Position numbers and translations under genes: made by a program. A stretch of DNA of 63,836 bases from Clostridiales bacterium (GTDB lineage: Bacteria > Bacillota > Clostridia > Lachnospirales > Lachnospiraceae). Below are positions 42,901-50,962 of the stretch, piece after piece. Under the pieces are notes generated by a model. That model was not told where the DNA came from and made no database searches. It worked only from the letters and a program-made list of their open reading frames with translations. The stretch covers positions 1-63,836 of the forward strand of contig JAAYPX010000056.1 of NCBI GenBank assembly GCA_012519565.1, read 5' to 3'. Every line of letters starts with the position of its first letter. The stretch's first letter is position 1.

Positions 42901-43506
42901 TTAGATACGAACTCCTAACTTTCTTAAGTCTTCCAAGGCCTGATCCATAGATTTTACCTGTATTGTGCTAAAACCAAATGGCTTTGCTCCTTCTAGGTTG
43001 GCCGCCAAATCATCTAGAAATACAGCCTCTTTGGGGTTGATATTATATTTATTAATTAAGGCCTCATAGATTGCTGGTTCTGGCTTGGTATGCTGGATTT
43101 CATAGGATATAATTCCCCCATCTACATGTTTTATAAAATCAAAATTCTCCATTGCATATTTATAGCTAAATCTGGCATAATTGGATAAAAGATATACTTT
43201 ATAACCATTGGCCTTAAGTTTCTTAATAAGCTCTGTAGAATAATCAAATTCCCTTACCAACAGAGAAATATTATTAAAAAGGGTCATAATTTCTTGTGCC
43301 ACACTGGGCTCTGCCTCGCAGCACTGCCTAAACAACTCTTCCTCATCTTCTAGTCCCCTATCCAGCTCATTCCATCTATTACTAAGGACTGTTGCCCTGG
43401 CTATTTTCTCTTTTGTCTCCTGATCATAACCACAGTCATCCAAATATTCATTCCATCTAAAATCTGCCAATACATTACCTATGTCAAATACAATTGTGTT
43501 TATCAT
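42901..43506 (-). CDS. HAD-superfamily hydrolase, YihX-like
   Basis: 201 residues. Motif I FDIGNVLADF contains the nucleophile Asp8 followed by I-G-N, the variant seen in YihX-type sugar phosphatases. Motif II is LLSNYA near 105 and motif IV VFLDDLAANLEGAKPFG near 168-184. A helical cap lies in between. It probably dephosphorylates a small sugar phosphate such as glucose-1-phosphate. The gene stands alone with short AT-rich flanks. Confidence 0.88.
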   Translation of the reverse strand: MINTIVFDIGNVLADFRWNEYLDDCGYDQETKEKIARATVLSNRWNELDRGLEDEEELFRQCCEAEPSVAQEIMTLFNNISLLVREFDYSTELIKKLKANGYKVYLLSNYARFSYKYAMENFDFIKHVDGGIISYEIQHTKPEPAIYEALINKYNINPKEAVFLDDLAANLEGAKPFGFSTIQVKSMDQALEDLRKLGVRI

Positions 43507-43613
43507 ATTAAGTACCTTACCTTTCCTTTAAGCTGCAAAACAAAGTCAAATTTATAAGTTATTTCTCCTACAGTACATAAGTTTAATATCATAGTAATAT
43601 ATTTTGTTTTCTC

Positions 43614-44231
43614 TTAAGTTAAATCTGCCAGAATAATTCCCTCTTTTATTATATTCAGCTTAGAAGCTTTTATATCTATAATGGTTACTGCACAGTTCTT
43701 CTGATATGCTCCGGACCAAAAATCCTTTTTGTCCAGTTTCTTAATATAAGTAAGAAGAGCTTTAATCATAGCTCCATGGGCAACAGCCATAACTCTCTCA
43801 CAGGATTTCTCCAAGGGCATGATTACTTCTTCTAAGAACCTGGCAGCCCTAAGACAAAGGTCTTCTATGGACTCTCCCCCTTTACTCGGGATATAAGAAT
43901 CAGGTTTCTTAAAGAATGTGTATATAGGACTTTGGGGATCATTTATATGCTCATTAAAGACAGCCCCTTCATATTCACCAAAACCGATTTCTTTAAGTTC
44001 TTCAGATATAATAATATCTATATTACGGCTAGCTCCAATGATTTTTGCAGTCTCATAAGCCCTAACTAAAGGGCTAGAAAAGATTTTATCAAAATGTACA
44101 TCTTCTAAGGCTTTCCCCGTTAGCATAGCTATCTGTCTACCGTTCTCGTTTAAAGCTATATCTGCATGTCCTTGTATTTTTCCAGCCTTATTCCATATAG
44201 TCTCCCCATGCCTTATCAAGTATAATTCCAT
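43614..44231 (-). CDS. Histidine phosphatase family protein (phosphoglycerate-mutase-like)
   Basis: 205 residues from the ATG giving MELYLIRHGET, with GGAG seven bases upstream; an upstream in-frame ATG lacks such a site. The RHG motif (His8) is the phosphorylated residue, and the second His lies in VMAVAHGAMIKALL near 150. SPLVRAYETA carries the conserved Arg. Substrate unknown; phosphatase more likely than mutase. It lies directly downstream of sbcC. Confidence 0.9.
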   Translation of the reverse strand: MELYLIRHGETIWNKAGKIQGHADIALNENGRQIAMLTGKALEDVHFDKIFSSPLVRAYETAKIIGASRNIDIIISEELKEIGFGEYEGAVFNEHINDPQSPIYTFFKKPDSYIPSKGGESIEDLCLRAARFLEEVIMPLEKSCERVMAVAHGAMIKALLTYIKKLDKKDFWSGAYQKNCAVTIIDIKASKLNIIKEGIILADLT

Positions 44232-44270
44232 AGTAATTCTCCATTCTATATCATAGGTATGAAGCAAATG

Positions 44271-47200
44271 TCAGCCCGCTACAACCTCTAAGCGGCTACC
44301 TTCCATGCTCTTATTAATTATTATCTTCTTATCAATACGATCCTTTAACTCACTTACATGGGATATGATACCCACAACTCTGTTACCACTGGTTAAGGAA
44401 TTTAATATCTCAATAGCCTGTTCTAAGGAATCGCTATCCAGTGAACCAAAACCTTCATCAATAAACATAGCATCCACTTCAATCCCCCCTGCAAAGCTTT
44501 GGATTACATCGGATAATCCAAGGGCAAGGGATAGGGCAGCTTTAAAAGATTCTCCACCGGATAAAGACTTAATAGATCTGGCCTTTCCTGTATAATAATC
44601 CATTACTTCTAGTTCTAAGCCTGTTGAACTTCTTAGATTCGTAGGATCATCTTTACGCATTAGAGAGTACTGGTTATTGGACATTCGGTAAAATCGTTTA
44701 TTTGCCTCCTGGATAACCTTATCAAAATAGAAGGCCTGTACATATTGTTCAAAGGCAATCTTAGATTTTCTGGCCAGTTCTCCATTGGCCGTCTTGGCTA
44801 ATTGATTAACAGTTATGTATTCCTGCCTAACCTTTTCTTGCTCTTTGTATTGTAGCTTTACTTTTTGATAGATTTCCCTATTATTATTAAGCCGACTGTA
44901 AATGATATTAATTTGCTCTTCACATTCTATCTTTTGCTTGTCTAACTCTTTTAGCTCTAGCTCTAACTGTGTCAGATCCTTCTTCTCTTGATTCTTGGTT
45001 TCCACTTGTAATTGCTTTATTTTCTCCTCCAAAAAGCCTTTATCTCTATAATAATTATCAATTCTATTCCTTATTGCTTTTAATTCCTCTTCCGTAACCA
45101 GCACTTCCCGATACTTAGTTAAGTCCATATTTTCCCCATTGATAAAACCATGCTTTAGCAAACTTAGTTTAAGCTTCTCTTCGTTTTCTGATAGTTCTAT
45201 AGATTTAAGTCTACAGCTCTTTTCATTCTCCGAAAGTACAGCCTCAGTTTTACCCAATCTCAATTCACAACTACGATAGGCAGCTTCTGCTAGTTTCAAT
45301 TCTTCCTGTAATTTGTTACTCTCGTCAATTAATACTTTAACATATCCTTCTGCCTCTGATTTCTCAGGGAATTTAAGATTACTTCTTAAGTTCTCTAGAA
45401 CTCCAAGTATGGAGCTTAAATCATTATTTGTCTTAGATAATGTCTCTTGGTTATACTGTAAATCTTCTTCAATGGCATTTACTTCCTGGGTAATTTGCTT
45501 CAATCTATCGCTGTACTGCTTTTGCTTCCTAAGTTTTTCATTTAAACCATGTAATTTTTTCTCTAAGTCAAGCCTGCCTTCTTCGGTCTGCTGATATTTT
45601 TGCTTAATTAGTTTACTTAGATTAGGTAAATCGGCAAAAACCCTTTCATCCTCTCCAGGGAATAGGTCTTTTGCATAGTTTTGTAGATTATTTTGAAGCA
45701 TTTCCACCCTGATTTTCTGTTTTTCACTTTTTCCACTGGCTCCAATAACAGCATTACGGGCCCTCTCCAGCCTATCCCTTTCCTTTTTTAATTCCTCTTC
45801 ACTAACTGTACCAGTGGTCAGTGGCGCCTTAGATGGGTGGTCTGTAGAGCCACAAACAGGACAAGGGGATCCAGGCTGCAAATTCTTTGCAATAATACCT
45901 GCCTGTTCCCTAAAAAACAGGGTTTCCTTCTCCGTATATAGTTGATTTATTTTCTGGTAGCTGGCCTCCACTTTAATAAACTCATCCTGTAGCTTTATTA
46001 AAGTTTCCTTTTCCTTAATTAAAATCCCTATATCCAGCTGTAACTTATTAAGCTGATTTAAAGTCACTTTTACTTGCTCTAACTGATTTTCATATACTAA
46101 TATTTCTCTATCAGTATTACCATCTTGCTCTAATTCCCTTTGCTTTTCCAATTGCTCATTCAATAATTTGGATTTGGCTTGGCTTTTCTGTGCTATGGTC
46201 TCTTCTAATTGCTTTTTTCGCTTTTCCCATAATATTTTTTTCCTATCATGGTCCAATATAGAATCGTATTTTCCCAGTTCCTCATCCATACGATTTATCT
46301 CTTTGGTCAATTGGATAATCCGTGGCTTATAACTTTCCTTAGCCTTTAAATCCTCGGACAAGCCTTGAAGATCGATTTGAAGCTGCTTTCTCTCTTCTTG
46401 CCCTATATTTATTTCCTCTGCTAATCTCTTTAACTCCTGCTTAATTCTTAGATAATTGTCCTCAACTGGTTTAACTTTCCGTAGGGCTTTTTCAGAAAAT
46501 TCAAATTTAATTTCTTCCTCTTTTATCTCCTCTAACTTCTCCAGGAATTTATTATAGTCATTTTCTAATTGCTGTAAATTACTTATCAAACGGTTATAAT
46601 GCTCTGCTTTTGTGTATTCTGCCCTTTTCTCTGCACTTTTTTGCATTAAAATACTATTTTCGGCTTTTTTTGCACTATAGTGCAAGCCATCTTCCTCAAT
46701 TATAGTCGCCAGCAGTTCAAGGATACTATCTATATTATTAATATCACTGCTTTCTTTCCATTGTTCTATGGCTTGGAAATGCCCACTATCTTCACAGCAT
46801 ATAATTCCATTAAGGAATTGTGCTATTCCCTTATCAATATCTTCACATCTATACTTTAATTTATTGGCCCTGTCTTTTAATCTTCTTTGAATACTGTCGT
46901 AGACTTCTGTTCCAAATACCTTACGGAAAATTTGTACCCTATCATTGGAATCTGCCGTAAGTAGTTTTAAAAACTCTCCCTGGGCAATCATGGCAATCAT
47001 CTTATATTGCTTATAGTCTATTCCCAACACTTCTGTAACAGCCTCTGTTACAGGGGTATATCCATTGATTACTCTACCATCTGGCATAATAAGGGTAGCA
47101 TTAGCTTTCTCCTCAGTGGTTCCTGTCCCTCTCTTCTTATTTCTCTTATAGGTAGGATTTCTTTCGATTTTATACTCCTGATTCCGATGGGAGAAGATAA

Positions 47201-47441
47201 GTTCCACGTATGTTTTCTCATCATCCCCTGCATAGTCGCTACGGAAACAATCTGGGGTACGATTATCTCCACTGGCGTTACCATAGAGGGCAAAAGATAT
47301 GGCATCAAAAATTGTTGTCTTTCCAGCCCCGGTATCTCCATTAATTAAAAACAGGCCACTGGATCCTAGTTTTGTAAATGGAACTTCAGTAATACCACGA
47401 AATGGCCCAAAAGCACTCATAATCAATTTAATAGGTCTCAT
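44271..47441 (-). CDS. sbcC: Exonuclease subunit SbcC (Rad50-like ATPase)
   Basis: 1056 residues. With SbcD it forms the Mre11-Rad50-type nuclease that opens hairpins and processes DNA ends. The N-terminal Walker A is NGDTGAGKTTIFDAISFALYG near residues 34-54. Long coiled coils (about 190-500 and 560-850) flank the zinc hook CPVCGSTDHPS near residue 530. The C-terminal ABC signature LSGGESFKAALSLALGLSDV and Walker B AMFIDEGFGSLD close the head domain. The start overlaps the sbcD stop by 4 bp. All motifs are intact. Confidence 0.96.
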   Translation of the reverse strand: MRPIKLIMSAFGPFRGITEVPFTKLGSSGLFLINGDTGAGKTTIFDAISFALYGNASGDNRTPDCFRSDYAGDDEKTYVELIFSHRNQEYKIERNPTYKRNKKRGTGTTEEKANATLIMPDGRVINGYTPVTEAVTEVLGIDYKQYKMIAMIAQGEFLKLLTADSNDRVQIFRKVFGTEVYDSIQRRLKDRANKLKYRCEDIDKGIAQFLNGIICCEDSGHFQAIEQWKESSDINNIDSILELLATIIEEDGLHYSAKKAENSILMQKSAEKRAEYTKAEHYNRLISNLQQLENDYNKFLEKLEEIKEEEIKFEFSEKALRKVKPVEDNYLRIKQELKRLAEEINIGQEERKQLQIDLQGLSEDLKAKESYKPRIIQLTKEINRMDEELGKYDSILDHDRKKILWEKRKKQLEETIAQKSQAKSKLLNEQLEKQRELEQDGNTDREILVYENQLEQVKVTLNQLNKLQLDIGILIKEKETLIKLQDEFIKVEASYQKINQLYTEKETLFFREQAGIIAKNLQPGSPCPVCGSTDHPSKAPLTTGTVSEEELKKERDRLERARNAVIGASGKSEKQKIRVEMLQNNLQNYAKDLFPGEDERVFADLPNLSKLIKQKYQQTEEGRLDLEKKLHGLNEKLRKQKQYSDRLKQITQEVNAIEEDLQYNQETLSKTNNDLSSILGVLENLRSNLKFPEKSEAEGYVKVLIDESNKLQEELKLAEAAYRSCELRLGKTEAVLSENEKSCRLKSIELSENEEKLKLSLLKHGFINGENMDLTKYREVLVTEEELKAIRNRIDNYYRDKGFLEEKIKQLQVETKNQEKKDLTQLELELKELDKQKIECEEQINIIYSRLNNNREIYQKVKLQYKEQEKVRQEYITVNQLAKTANGELARKSKIAFEQYVQAFYFDKVIQEANKRFYRMSNNQYSLMRKDDPTNLRSSTGLELEVMDYYTGKARSIKSLSGGESFKAALSLALGLSDVIQSFAGGIEVDAMFIDEGFGSLDSDSLEQAIEILNSLTSGNRVVGIISHVSELKDRIDKKIIINKSMEGSRLEVVAG

Positions 47442-48583
47442 ATGGCATCACCTTCCATCTCTTCAAACAGCCTAGTTATAATATCTTTCTGCTTATCCGT
47501 CATCCTTACATTATTCTGATTTTCAAAGAATTCCTCGAACAATTCCAGGGAACTTTTTGATTTAATATCCACAGCTCCAGTTCTTGAATCAGGATTAAGT
47601 AAGGTTTTCTTATTGTCAAACTCCAGACGCATAATATTGGGATATACACTTCGAAGTTTCCCTATAGCATCGTATATTTCTTCTTCGTCGGTTAAGGTGG
47701 CGTGGATATAATCCTGGGTATTGGCCATAGTATAAACTTTTGGATCCGTAAGGGCTGCTATTGGCCCCTTAATCAGTCTCATGTCTCTTAGAGGGCTCAA
47801 AGGAATTTTATCATATTTCACGTCACCTTTATAGCCAAATTCCACTATGGTTACAGATTTAATGTGACGGGCTTCAGAAAAAGAATATTTCAGCGGTGAT
47901 CCCGAATAACGGATTGTATCCCTACCTATTCTTTGGGGCCCATGGATATGGCCCAAAGCTACATAATCAAAATCCACAAAAACCTTAGCATCTATATTGT
48001 CTAAGCCTCCAAGGGAAATCGTCTCTGATTCAGACCTTTCCGGCTCTCTTCCTTCACTGGTAATAAATTGGTGGGCAACCAGAATATTTCTTTGGCCCCT
48101 ATCAAGGTCACTGTTATCAATAATAACCTCCACTGCCTGCTGATAGGTCTCCACTTCTGGATAATATCTTCTTACTAAAGCTGGTTTTATAAAGGGCAAT
48201 AAATAAATATTCAAGGGCCCATATTGATCTTCCACAGTAACCCTAGTCAGTTCCCCTTGAAAACTACCAGCAATATATATCTTATTCTCCTCCATAATAT
48301 GTCCGCCAAATCCTATTCGCTCAGAAGAATCGTGATTACCACTGACTATAAATACTGAAAGCTGCCTTCTATGTAGCTCCGTTAAGAACCAATCAAATAG
48401 CATAACCCCTTCAACAGAAGGGATAGTTTTATCATAGATATCACCGGCAATTAGGAGGCCATCCACCTGATGCTCATCTGCTATTTTTAGCATTTCCTTT
48501 AATATATACTCCTGATCTTCGATCATTGAAAATTCATTTACCTTTTTCCCAATATGTAAATCTGATGTATGTAAAAGTTTTAT
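47438..48583 (-). CDS. sbcD: Exonuclease subunit SbcD (Mre11-like), apparent ATA start codon
   Basis: 381 residues if started at ATA 48583-48581. Mn2+-dependent nuclease partner of SbcC. The first metal motif, in KLLHTSDLHIGKKV, lies upstream of the first in-frame ATG (48526) and would be lost with that start. Upstream of KLLHTSD no ATG, GTG or TTG exists in frame, but AAGGAGGG (48591-48598) sits seven bases before the codon ATA, exactly where the family's methionine is expected. Other motifs: AGDIYDKTIPS, VSGNHDSSERIGFGG near 90, LVAHQF near 165 and LGHIHGPQRIG near 210. It is either a very weak non-canonical start, which would keep SbcCD low, or a mutated or misread ATG. Confidence 0.85.
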   Translation of the reverse strand: MKLLHTSDLHIGKKVNEFSMIEDQEYILKEMLKIADEHQVDGLLIAGDIYDKTIPSVEGVMLFDWFLTELHRRQLSVFIVSGNHDSSERIGFGGHIMEENKIYIAGSFQGELTRVTVEDQYGPLNIYLLPFIKPALVRRYYPEVETYQQAVEVIIDNSDLDRGQRNILVAHQFITSEGREPERSESETISLGGLDNIDAKVFVDFDYVALGHIHGPQRIGRDTIRYSGSPLKYSFSEARHIKSVTIVEFGYKGDVKYDKIPLSPLRDMRLIKGPIAALTDPKVYTMANTQDYIHATLTDEEEIYDAIGKLRSVYPNIMRLEFDNKKTLLNPDSRTGAVDIKSKSSLELFEEFFENQNNVRMTDKQKDIITRLFEEMEGDAI

Positions 48584-48747
48584 GCAACATCCCTCCTTAT
48601 CAACTAATATAAATATAAAGCTACATTACAAAACACCTAATAAAATCCCATTTATTCCTTGCTAAAATACATTCAAAACTTTAATTCATTTATACAAATA
48701 ATACCATAAAACAGCCTTAGAAACCAGTATTTTATAGGGCCGTATAT

Positions 48748-49173
48748 CTATATCCAATCTTCACATAGAAGTTCTTTTAATATATTCATTTTATCAGTAC
48801 CTAATTTCTTCAGCACATCAACTTCTATGCCTATCTTAATTTCCTGATTCTTTATATAGCATCTTTCCCCTAACTCTGTAAGTTTTATGAACTTATTACG
48901 ATTGTTATTCTCCAGATAATTCATCTCAATAAGCCCTTTTGCCCCTAGGGATTTTATACTTTTATGGGCGGCTTGTCTGCTGATGCCCAATTCTTTAGCT
49001 ATCTCTGATATGGACATTTGCTTACCATATATAAAGGTTATAATTAACCATTCAGAATTAGTAATAGTAATATCATTGGAAGCATTCCATTTTGATTCAA
49101 TCATATTTCTAATTTCATTATATTTATTATTAATTAATTCAATTAAATCTATAGCAGTTGTTTGCTGCTGCAT
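48748..49173 (-). CDS. MarR-family transcriptional regulator
   Basis: 141 residues from the ATG with GAGGG five bases upstream. A winged helix-turn-helix lies at about 40-105 (MSISEIAKELGISRQAAHKSIKSLGAKGLIEM), followed by the basic wing segment NNRNKFIKLTELGE. It is divergent from a CarD-like gene; two perfect palindromes between them are the obvious operators, so it probably represses both itself and that gene. The effector is unknown. Confidence 0.92.
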   Translation of the reverse strand: MQQQTTAIDLIELINNKYNEIRNMIESKWNASNDITITNSEWLIITFIYGKQMSISEIAKELGISRQAAHKSIKSLGAKGLIEMNYLENNNRNKFIKLTELGERCYIKNQEIKIGIEVDVLKKLGTDKMNILKELLCEDWI

Positions 49174-49231
49174 AATAACCCTCATTTCCACTACTGTATT
49201 AAGATCGAGACTCTTATCTCTGCAATGGTCT

Positions 49232-49260
49232 AGTATATACTGCTATGGGGCCATTGTCAA
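49232..49260 (-). promoter_or_regulatory. marR promoter
   Basis: On the minus strand TTGACA (49255-49260), 17-bp spacer, TATACT (49232-49237). The -35 hexamer lies inside the left half of operator 1. Confidence 0.75.
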
Positions 49261-49272
49261 CTTAGTTGACAA
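49254..49272. promoter_or_regulatory. MarR operator 1
   Basis: TTGTCAACTTAGTTGACAA: perfect 8-bp arms around a 3-bp centre. Its two halves provide the -35 boxes of both divergent promoters, so one bound dimer should close both. Confidence 0.85.
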
Positions 49273-49294
49273 AAATTAATAATTATGTTACGAT
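49266..49294 (+). promoter_or_regulatory. Promoter of the CarD-like gene
   Basis: TTGACA (49266-49271), 17-bp spacer, TACGAT (49289-49294). The -35 is the right half of operator 1. Transcription would begin near 49301, inside operator 2. Confidence 0.7.
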
Positions 49295-49298
49295 TGTA

Positions 49299-49317
49299 TT
49301 GTCAACCAAGTTGACAA
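49299..49317. promoter_or_regulatory. MarR operator 2
   Basis: TTGTCAACCAAGTTGACAA has the same arms as operator 1 and differs only in the 3-bp centre. It is 45 bp away centre to centre. It covers the transcription start of the CarD-like gene and abuts its AGGAGG ribosome site. Confidence 0.85.
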
Positions 49318-49330
49318 GGAGGCGAATTAT

Positions 49331-49831
49331 ATGTTTAAAGAAGGCGACTATATTATGTATTCCAACTACGGAGCATGTCTAGTTCAAGAAATATGCGAGA
49401 AAACTATTGACAAGCAGAGTAATATTTACTATGTTTTAGTACCTATTAACCAAGCAAATTCACGAATTATGACCCCCGTTGATAATAAAAAAGTTAGTAT
49501 GAGAGCTCTTATGTCCCTAGAAGAAGCAGAGGAAATCCTCTCTAAATTTTCCGCTGATAGTATCCAATTGATATCCGATAGAAAAAAAAGGGAAAAAGTA
49601 TATTCCGATATGTTAAAAGAAGGCGACCCCATAGATTTGGCTGAAATTATTGCAGCTCTTATAATTGAGGAACATAATAGAACTGAAGAGGGTAAGACCT
49701 TCCCTGCCACTGACAAGAAATTACTAGAAAAAGCTGAGAAATTATTATATTCCGAATTATCTGTTATATATAATGAAGATTATGATGAGATTAAAAACAA
49801 AGTTACTGACTTAATTAAAGAAAAGGTATAG
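49331..49831 (+). CDS. CarD-like (CdnL/TRCF-RID domain) transcription regulator
   Basis: 166 residues. The N-terminal RNA-polymerase-interacting domain (about 1-60: FKEGDYIMYSNYGACLVQEI, YYVLVP, RIMTPVDN) matches the CarD/CdnL family. The helical C-terminal part (about 65-160) begins with MSLEEAEEILSKF and contains RKKREKVYSDMLKEGDPIDLAEIIAAL. Such proteins bind the beta subunit of RNA polymerase and alter promoter opening. Control by a divergent MarR protein is shown by the operators. It ends at TAG and is followed by a strong terminator. Confidence 0.9.
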   Translation: MFKEGDYIMYSNYGACLVQEICEKTIDKQSNIYYVLVPINQANSRIMTPVDNKKVSMRALMSLEEAEEILSKFSADSIQLISDRKKREKVYSDMLKEGDPIDLAEIIAALIIEEHNRTEEGKTFPATDKKLLEKAEKLLYSELSVIYNEDYDEIKNKVTDLIKEKV

Positions 49832-49842
49832 ATCTAATTTTT

Positions 49843-49875
49843 AAGAGGCAGTGCAAAATATATGCACTGCCTCTT
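49843..49875 (+). terminator. Strong intrinsic terminator after the CarD-like gene
   Basis: A perfect 13-bp stem (AAGAGGCAGTGCA with its complement), 7-base loop and a run of T. It may also limit read-through from the convergent minus-strand gene that ends at 49897. Confidence 0.92.
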
Positions 49876-49896
49876 TTTTCTACCTTACATTCTTTT

Positions 49897-50829
49897 TTAC
49901 TTATCTTCTTTCTTCCTTAAAACCACAGCGCCTGCTCCAGCACCAAGTGCTACTAGGCCATATACTAAAGCATAGGAAACTGCGCCAGTTTTTGGTGTAG
50001 CTTCTGTACTGGTTGATTTCGCTGATCCTTCGGATGAAGTAGTAGATGATGCTGATGTTGATGCAGGAGTATTCATTGCTTCCTTAATCTCTTCTTCATT
50101 AAGGACAGTATTATAAACCTTAAAATCATCAATTAAACCCTTCATATTAATATCCCAGCAGTTGATTCCAAGATATATTTTTGCATCACCTTCAAAGACT
50201 TCAGTTGCCACATTACCTTCAGATAAGTACTCACCATTTATATATAATTTGCCTAATACTGTATTAGCTTCTAAACCAGGAGTACTAGCATCTACGGTTA
50301 CTGCTATATGGGTCCATTCATTACTAGGCATTAGGTATCCTGGCCCACCGGAAAACCAAGGCCAAGCTGCTGTAGTCTCATTTCTTGACCACATTACTGG
50401 TGCCATATCCCCATCCCAATCAGTTTTTGTAATATTTAGCCACTTAGCGGATGCATTCTGACTAAGTAGGTCAGATCCGATTTGAACTAAAGGACCATAG
50501 TTTGAAAATCCAGCAGGGTTTATCCAGAAAGCTATCGTATAAGATGAACCTGCAGGTTCAGCATCCAATAACACTCCATAGGTACCATCAAGGTAAAGGG
50601 CTTGACTGTTTTTACCCTCCTGAAATTGAGCCTTAACACTTGTATCTACTTCGGGCATGGTACCTGCATTACCACCATTCTCGTTGTCTCCCTTTCTAGT
50701 CAATGTTTGTGCTCCCCCTAGCGTGCCATCAAAGCCATTTTCATAGATAGGAGTGGCCGCTAATGCTGTCGTTGTAACAGATAATGAAATAAGCATTGCG
50801 ATTACTGCTACCAGCATCTTTTTCTTCAT
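49897..50829 (-). CDS. Cell-surface LamG/concanavalin-like protein with sortase-type anchor
   Basis: 310 residues. Signal peptide to about residue 24 (ATTALAATP). A LamG-like jelly-roll domain covers about 25-235 (GTYGVLLDAEPAGSSYTIAFWINP, EWTHIAVTVDAS, GLIDDFKVYNTVLNEEEIKEAMN). A Ser/Thr-rich linker leads to ATPKTGAVSYAL, a hydrophobic segment and RKKEDK, the layout of an LPxTG-like wall anchor with PKTG. It probably displays a glycan-binding module on the wall. It follows the region 6 binding-protein gene by 130 bp and may be the last gene of that operon. Confidence 0.85.
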   Translation of the reverse strand: MKKKMLVAVIAMLISLSVTTTALAATPIYENGFDGTLGGAQTLTRKGDNENGGNAGTMPEVDTSVKAQFQEGKNSQALYLDGTYGVLLDAEPAGSSYTIAFWINPAGFSNYGPLVQIGSDLLSQNASAKWLNITKTDWDGDMAPVMWSRNETTAAWPWFSGGPGYLMPSNEWTHIAVTVDASTPGLEANTVLGKLYINGEYLSEGNVATEVFEGDAKIYLGINCWDINMKGLIDDFKVYNTVLNEEEIKEAMNTPASTSASSTTSSEGSAKSTSTEATPKTGAVSYALVYGLVALGAGAGAVVLRKKEDK

Positions 50830-50962
50830 AATTTCCTTTGCCTCCTTATTATTATATCCAAAACTCGACTTTGCGAATTTCTTAGGATCATAACAAAATT
50901 AATAGACTAGCTCTTGGTATACTCTATGCAGGTACCTATTATCAGATGAATACAAGTTGTAA

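Noticed and set aside
43614-44231. Phosphoglycerate mutase of glycolysis
   Set aside because: Only the general histidine-phosphatase motifs are visible and the protein is short; context with sbcC does not support a glycolytic role.
47438-48526. sbcD starting at the first in-frame ATG (48526)
   Set aside because: This would remove the DxH metal-binding motif, and no ribosome site precedes that ATG.
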